Shown here: in pieces, positions 59,618 to 64,000 of the stretch
Layout: every line of letters begins with the position of its first letter
Position numbering within the stretch: position 1 is the stretch's first letter
NCBI RefSeq assembly: GCF_030296915.1
Contig: NZ_AP028031.1
Coordinates: forward strand, 1,173,501-1,237,500
DNA length: 64,000 nt
Origin: Anaerostipes hadrus ATCC 29173 = JCM 17467
GTDB taxonomy: Bacteria > Bacillota > Clostridia > Lachnospirales > Lachnospiraceae
Reading direction: 5' to 3'
The notes under the pieces: generated by a model
Databases searched by the model: none
The model's input: only the letters and a program-made list of their open reading frames with translations
Told to the model about the DNA's origin: nothing
Made by a program: the position numbers and the translations under genes

Positions 59618-59749
59618 TTTATCTGTGATAAAACGTAAGCGTTCTACAGGAATTAAGAGATCAATGGCTGGTTTTTCATTGAGGAGATGATTTAGAATGC
59701 AATCAGCGCATTTTGTATACAGTAGAATAAATTCGAAGGTGAGGAATGT

Positions 59750-60580
59750 ATGAATAATACAAAGAGAAACTTGTTGATATCTTTTGGAATGTGGATGGTA
59801 TTTGAGGGGATTGCGATCACACTTTGGATTTCGAAGGATAATATTTTTTATCTTCTGAATTTCAGTTATATTGGAACATCGATCACACTGGGACTTATAT
59901 TGTTTCAGTGTGATTACAAATATGCACGCAGGATTGTCCAGCTTCTGGTCGGTATGTATATGCTAGTTTATCTAGGACTGATATGTCAGGAAAATATGCA
60001 GATAGAAGGCTTTTGGTATTATCTGTTTACAGGAGTTTTTGAAGCAGCTACCATTCATTATGCTATCGCTAAAATATTTGGACCTCTTTTGTTTGGAAGA
60101 GGATGGTGTGGATATGCATGCTGGACAGCTATGGTGTTAGATTTCCTGCCATATAAAACGCCTCAGACGGAGAGAAAGAAGATTGGATTTGTCAGATATA
60201 TCACTTTTGCGATAGCATTTATCTTTGTGGCAGTACTTTTCTTAAGTCACACACGGAATCTGGAAAAGATTATGTTTATAGCTTTTATTGTTGGAAATAT
60301 CTTGTATTATGCGATCGGAATTATTTTGGCATTCCTATGGAAAGATAACAGGGCATTTTGCAAATACATTTGTCCGGTGACTGTTTTTTTGAAACCAATA
60401 AGTTACTTTTCAGTGTTTAGAGTAAAGTGTGATAAAGAAAAATGTATTTCCTGCGGAAACTGTAAGCGGGTCTGTCCAATGGAGGTAGATGTCACGGATA
60501 ATTCAAGAAAAAGAGAAAATGGGACGGAATGCATTCTATGTATGGAGTGTGTCAAAGCTTGTCCGAAGAAAGCATTATAA
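59750..60580 (+). CDS. NapH/MauN-type membrane ferredoxin
   Basis: A 276-residue protein with about six membrane helices, two Cys motifs of the NapH family at the membrane (RGWCGYACW and CKYICPV) and a C-terminal double [4Fe-4S] domain (CDKEKCISCGNCKRVCP and CILCMECVKACPK). It passes electrons through or at the membrane, often to a reductase or flavinylated protein. No dedicated partner gene is adjacent, though a fumarate reductase-like operon lies 5 kb upstream. GGTGAGGAATGT precedes the ATG. Confidence 0.88.
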   Translation: MNNTKRNLLISFGMWMVFEGIAITLWISKDNIFYLLNFSYIGTSITLGLILFQCDYKYARRIVQLLVGMYMLVYLGLICQENMQIEGFWYYLFTGVFEAATIHYAIAKIFGPLLFGRGWCGYACWTAMVLDFLPYKTPQTERKKIGFVRYITFAIAFIFVAVLFLSHTRNLEKIMFIAFIVGNILYYAIGIILAFLWKDNRAFCKYICPVTVFLKPISYFSVFRVKCDKEKCISCGNCKRVCPMEVDVTDNSRKRENGTECILCMECVKACPKKAL

Positions 60581-60614
60581 GAGAGATCCCATAGATAATT
60601 TGATCAAAGATAGA

Positions 60615-60672
60615 GAAAGTCATTATGATGATTTGTTGTAATATGTAAGCAGATCATGTAATGGCTTTTTTA
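60615..60672 (+). terminator. terminator after the NapH-like gene
   Basis: AAAGTCATTA pairs with TAATGGCTTT (one G-T pair), followed by TTTTATTTT. The loop is about 35 bases, so the structure is less certain. Confidence 0.55.
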
Positions 60673-60689
60673 TTTTACAGGAATTTTCG

Positions 60690-61345
60690 ATGATAAAGAA
60701 ATTAGCTCAGAAAGAAGGAGTCATCTACACAGGATCCGCAGGAGATGAACCTGGAGCAGTCATGGAATTATACAGCTTTGTCAAAGCCATGGGAATGAAC
60801 GTGGAAGTCATGGGTAAAGGAAAGAATAACAAGATCGACTACGAGTGCAACCCAGACACAGTCTTAGAAGAAGCAACACGCCGTGTCATGAGTCCAAAGA
60901 TGTTATGTGCGTTCAAAGACGGAACAAAGACAATGGTAGAGATGACAGCAATGTCCAACTACACAGGACTGATCCCAGACGTGATCGGAGGACACGGACC
61001 AAAGACAGTACCGGGAACAGAAGGTGTCAAAGAATTAAATGATATCTTTAAATTAAAAGAAGACGGCGGAATCTTAAATAAACACGGAGTTGTAGAATAC
61101 GTAAACGGAATCGCACCAGGACCATTATGGACATTATACAGACCATACCATCTGTGCAACTTAGAGACACCATTAATAGTAGCCAAAGCCGTGATCGACG
61201 GAGAAGTTACATGCGTACCGATTGATGGATTAATGTCAAGAAGGGACAACTGCTTACATATGATGATATCGAATTAGATAAGAGCACACTGATCTACCAG
61301 TTAAGAAAAGAACAGGATGCTATGTACGGAAGAAACGTATTATAA
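60690..61345 (+). pseudogene. SAF-domain NAD(P)-dependent oxidoreductase, truncated and frameshifted
   Basis: The first 195 residues correspond to the middle part of a homoserine-dehydrogenase-like oxidoreductase (GDEPGAVMELYSFVKAMGMN, MSNYTGLIPDVIGGHGPKTV, VNGIAPGPLWTLYRPYHLCN). The N-terminal NAD-binding part is missing. After DGLMS the correct C-terminus (KKGQLLTYDDIELDKSTLIY, ending YGRNVL) continues in another frame to 61345, apparently after a small deletion. The SAF-like ending suggests sugar-acid metabolism. It lies ahead of the aldolase gene, which is also damaged. Confidence 0.75.
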
Positions 61346-61360
61346 GAGATAAAAACTTAA

Positions 61361-61394
61361 ACTTTCCTGCCGCATCTTTATGCGGCGGGAAAGT
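61361..61394. other. perfect GC-rich hairpin before the aldolase gene
   Basis: ACTTTCCTGCCGCAT and ATGCGGCGGGAAAGT form a 15-bp stem with a CTTT loop and a single G-T pair. No T run follows, so it is not a standard terminator; it might be an mRNA processing or stabilising structure. Confidence 0.5.
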
Positions 61395-61430
61395 AATGAA
61401 AATGGTGAATGTAAATTAGGAGGAAGACGG

Positions 61431-62300
61431 ATGTTAGTAACTTTAAAAGAATTACTCGACCAGGCCAAGATAGAACACAAAGCGGTAGGTGCATTTAATG
61501 GAACGACATTAGAAGCAATCCGTGGTATTATTCAGGCAGCAGAAGAATTGAATTGTCCAATAATTCTGCAGCATGCACAGAGTCATGATGATATCATTGA
61601 TCTGGAAGAAATCGGACCAATCATGAAATATTATGCAGAACGTGCAAAAGTTCCTGTAGCACTTCATTTAGATCATGGAAGTTCCTTTGAACGATGCGTA
61701 TAGGCCCTGCGTTTAGGGTTTACATCAGTTATGTATGATGCATCAGCAAAAAGTTTTGAAGAAAATGCCGAAGAAACAAAAGAGATCGTGAGAATCGCAC
61801 ATGCAGTAGGGGCAAGTGTAGAGGCAGAACTTGGACATATCTTTACATCTGAAGTTGTTCATGGAGAGGGTGGCTCCGCAGACAGCAAAGATGATTATGA
61901 TGATCTTAATGATATTTATACAGATCCAGAAGTTGCAAAGAAATTTGTAGAGTTAACAGGGGTTGACTGTTTAGCTGTTGCGTTTGGTACAACACACGGA
62001 GTATATTTAACAGAACCAAAACTAGATCTTCCTCGTGTAGCAAGAATCAGAGAAGCTGCTAACGTACCATTAGTTATGCATGGTGGATCTGGAGTGTCCG
62101 ATGAAGATTACGCTGTTGCAATCGAGAACGGAATCTGTAAAGTGAATTACTATACATATATGAATGTTGCTGGAGGAAAAGCCTCCAAAGAATTTTGGAA
62201 AGATGATGAAACAAATTTCTATGATTCTATGGCAATCAAAGCAACAGAAGCGATCAAAGAAGATGTAAAACGTGCGATCAAAGTATTCCAAAAGTTATAG
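61431..62300 (+). pseudogene. class II ketose-bisphosphate aldolase with in-frame TAG
   Basis: A FbaA/GatY/KbaY-type zinc aldolase of about 289 codons. Zinc ligands are seen in ALHLDHGSS, EAELGHIF and VMHGGSG, and KVNYYTYMN lies near the C-terminus. ATG 61431 has AGGAGGAAG before it. At 61701 the sequence reads TGC GTA TAG GCC CTG in the same frame on both sides, where relatives have a sense codon such as GAG or CAG, so a single substitution interrupts the gene. The parts are otherwise undamaged. It would cleave a ketose bisphosphate to dihydroxyacetone phosphate and an aldehyde, which links to the triosephosphate isomerase downstream. Confidence 0.85.
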
Positions 62301-62314
62301 AAAAGAGGGTAAAA

Positions 62315-62836
62315 ATGGCAGTATATAAAGAAACGATAGAGGTAAAATCTCATGGGAAAACACCAACATATATTGATATTACAAAAGATGTAAGAAGAGT
62401 CATCGAAGAAAGCGGAATTCAAAACGGTATCTGTGCTGTGATTTCTCCTCATACAACATGTTCTGTATTCTTCGAAGAATTCTGTCATGATTATAATGAA
62501 GATGGAGATGAATTTTTACAGGAAGATTTAAATAATGTTCTTGCTAAGATCATTCCAGACCATGTATCTAAAGATCAGTATATATATCCAGGAGAAGAAC
62601 ATTATAAGGCGGTAGAAAGTTGGCCAAATGCTGAAGATTATCTTCCAGGAGGAGATAGAACAGCGCTGTTTAATGGAGATGCACATTTAAAATCAACATT
62701 ATTAGGGTCTAGCGAAACTTTTGAAGTAGATAATGGAAAACTCGGAGTTGGCACAACAGGGTATGTGTATTTCGCAGATTTTGACCGTACACGTCCACGA
62801 ACAAGAAAATGTAAGATCGTAGTTCTTGGAGAATAA
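62315..62836 (+). CDS. YjbQ/UPF0047-family protein
   Basis: A 173-residue YjbQ protein. GICAVISPHTTCSVFFEEF and the His-rich C-terminal strand with HLKSTLLGSSETFEVDNGKL are the family signatures; relatives show a weak thiamine phosphate synthase activity, and the physiological role is unknown. This copy is about 35 residues longer than the short family form, due to an insertion (GEEHYKAVESWPNAEDYLPG). It lies 14 bases behind the aldolase and 13 before the isomerase, clearly in one operon. Confidence 0.85.
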   Translation: MAVYKETIEVKSHGKTPTYIDITKDVRRVIEESGIQNGICAVISPHTTCSVFFEEFCHDYNEDGDEFLQEDLNNVLAKIIPDHVSKDQYIYPGEEHYKAVESWPNAEDYLPGGDRTALFNGDAHLKSTLLGSSETFEVDNGKLGVGTTGYVYFADFDRTRPRTRKCKIVVLGE

Positions 62837-62849
62837 GGAGGAAAGCACC

Positions 62850-63536
62850 ATGGCAAAAGCCCAGTCACCATTTTTAATTGTCAATCCTAAGTCATATTTA
62901 TACGGAAAAGAAAGTCTTGAACTAGCAAAAGCAGCCGATCAGGTTGCCAAAGATACAGGACTTCAGATATATTTCACATGTCCATATGCTGATATACGAA
63001 TGATCAAAGAAAATACAACTGATATCATCGTATGTGCACAGTCAATGGATCCATTGGTTCCAGGAAGAGGAATGGGGCATGTGTTACCAGAGTCATTAAA
63101 AGAAGCTGGAGCTGAGGCATTATTTTTAAATCATGCAGAGAATCCAAAGACAGTCAGTGATCTGTATGCAACGATCAAACGAGCAAAAGAACTCGATATG
63201 ATCACAGTTGTGTGTGCAGATTCAGTCGTAGAAGCCAAAGCGGTTGCATGCATGAATCCAGATATTGTACTGGCAGAACCAACAGACCAGATCGGAACAG
63301 GTCAAGTAGCAGATGACTCTTATACAATTGAAACGGTGAAAGCACTGAATGCAATTAATCCAAACGTATTGGTAATGATCGCATCTGGTGTAAGTACAGC
63401 CGAAGATTGTTATAATGTTGTAAAACTCGGAGCAGACGGAACAGGTGCAACCTCCGGAATCTTAAATGCACCATCTCCTGCACAGAGAGTTAGAGAAATG
63501 GCAGAAACAATTGTTAAGGCAAACTATGAAAAATAG
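62850..63536 (+). CDS. triosephosphate isomerase-family protein
   Basis: A 228-residue TIM-barrel protein. FLIVNPKSYLYGKESLELAK corresponds to the N-K substrate strand, ALFLNHAEN to the catalytic His and VLAEPTDQIGTG to the catalytic Glu loop; GADGTGATSGILNA binds phosphate at the C-terminus. It is shorter than housekeeping TpiA and resembles archaeal-type or sugar-pathway isomerases. ATG 62850 follows GGAGGAAAG. It probably handles triose or tetrose phosphates from the aldolase pathway. Confidence 0.85.
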   Translation: MAKAQSPFLIVNPKSYLYGKESLELAKAADQVAKDTGLQIYFTCPYADIRMIKENTTDIIVCAQSMDPLVPGRGMGHVLPESLKEAGAEALFLNHAENPKTVSDLYATIKRAKELDMITVVCADSVVEAKAVACMNPDIVLAEPTDQIGTGQVADDSYTIETVKALNAINPNVLVMIASGVSTAEDCYNVVKLGADGTGATSGILNAPSPAQRVREMAETIVKANYEK

Positions 63537-63581
63537 AAGTTAAAAAATAGTTTGTTCACTTGTTATTAGATAGATCCATAC

Positions 63582-63620
63582 AAAAAATGAGAAGGAATCC
63601 AAGGTTTCTTCTCATTTTTT
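63582..63620. terminator. terminator at the end of the sugar operon
   Basis: AAAAAATGAGAAG (63582-63594) pairs perfectly with CTTCTCATTTTTT (63608-63620). It is suited to both strands. Confidence 0.88.
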
Positions 63621-63758
63621 GCAAGTTTCATCTGTTAGCGAAAACAGTTTAGACACAATAAAACAATATATTCAGAATCAGGGAAAACGATAATGTGTCC
63701 GTCAGGACGCATTCACCAACGCCCATATTAAAATATGGACGTGGTACTCTGCTTAGAT

Positions 63759-63974
63759 TTATAGAAAAAGAGGAATGTTCAGAATTAATAAAAACATGGA
63801 TAGTGAAAAGGTGGAAGGTGTTAATTGTCCAAGTAATATAGAAGTTCCAGAGATACCAGTATCATATAATTTTACCGGGGCAAGAAAGATTGTCATACCG
63901 ATCGCGTTAATGATACCAGCAAAAGTGAGAACCAGAAAGTTTCGTCGTTCAAAGTCAGATAAAGATAGTTTCAT
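63759..63974 (-). pseudogene. YitT-family membrane protein, 3' truncated
   Basis: The minus-strand frame starts with AAAGGAGG and MKLSLSDFERRNFLVLTFAG, then IINAIGMTIFLAPVKLYDTG and ISGTSILLGQLT, all typical of YitT (DUF161) proteins. It stops after 71 residues (MFLLILNIPLFL then stop), whereas the family has about 280-290 residues and a C-terminal DUF2179 domain. No continuation is seen on this strand toward 63540. A deletion has therefore removed the main part. Confidence 0.75.
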
Positions 63975-64000
63975 GATCAGCCGCCTCCTTTGTTGTGTAT

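Noticed and set aside
61361..61394. Terminator before the aldolase gene
   Set aside because: The stem is perfect but no T run follows on either strand.

Overview
The window is low-GC Firmicute DNA. Gene content and order (acpS-nnr-alr-mazF, a NifU-like scaffold gene followed by a GGGtGRT-family gene, AGGAGG ribosome binding sites close to start codons) point to a gut Lachnospiraceae bacterium, with Anaerostipes as a plausible genus. The genus is an inference; no rRNA gene is present to settle it.

Layout. (1) 1-8.7 kb is ordinary core chromosome: acpS, nnr, alr, a MazF/EndoA RNase, a CBS/CorC protein, YebC, a MetY-type sulfhydrylase on the minus strand, a NifU-like scaffold and the GGGtGRT gene. 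(2) 8.7-20.6 kb is a defective PBSX-like prophage inserted exactly in the 3' end of the GGGtGRT gene; the last 10 codons of that gene recur at the far end. An internal deletion joins a broken integrase to a broken tail-hub gene, so only baseplate, fibre and lysis genes remain. Inside it lies the most striking feature of the window: a tail-fibre gene with four alternative C-terminal cassettes in two tail-to-tail pairs, bounded by inverted copies of a 14-16 bp site, with its own tyrosine recombinase between the pairs. This is a shufflon-like switch. (3) 20.6-25.1 kb is a second element next to the same att sequence: an IS91-type insertion, a frameshifted zinc-ribbon integrase, a candidate small RNA and two secreted Ig-like genes. 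(4) 25.1-29.0 kb holds a parA/parB scrap cut by a group II intron end, then a MerR-controlled redox operon (two flavodoxins, acetyltransferase, aldo/keto reductase) and tRNA-Arg(CCU).

(5) 29.1-33.9 kb is a plasmid-type maintenance module: clustered TTAGCTG repeats, parB-parA-parB, and a RepA_N initiator with iterons inside its own gene. (6) 34.0-44.3 kb is a bile and envelope island: bile salt hydrolase, small alarmone synthetase, cardiolipin synthase, citrate synthase, a MarR-like gene split by a frameshift, a second PLD-family enzyme, an OmpR-type two-component system, a FUSC exporter and a CDP-alcohol phosphatidyltransferase. Two promoters in it share tandem TTGAG boxes 11 bp apart. (7) 44.5-47.0 kb has an IS3-family and an IS200-type element; 47.45-47.81 kb is an orphan CRISPR array of five spacers. 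(8) 48.0-54.9 kb is a metal and redox island: ArsR/CadC regulator with operators, a P1B ATPase with duplicated metal-binding domains and a frameshift, a protein with a flavinylation-like motif, a fumarate-reductase-like three-subunit complex, and arsR/acr3 remnants.

(9) 55-64 kb contains small Lachnospiraceae genes, relics of a mobilisation module, a secreted EEP-family protein, a NapH-like ferredoxin and a decaying sugar-catabolism cluster (oxidoreductase remnant, aldolase with an in-frame TAG, YjbQ, triosephosphate isomerase), ending in a truncated yitT. Overall the window is a core segment followed by stacked and partly decayed mobile elements carrying bile, metal and redox functions.
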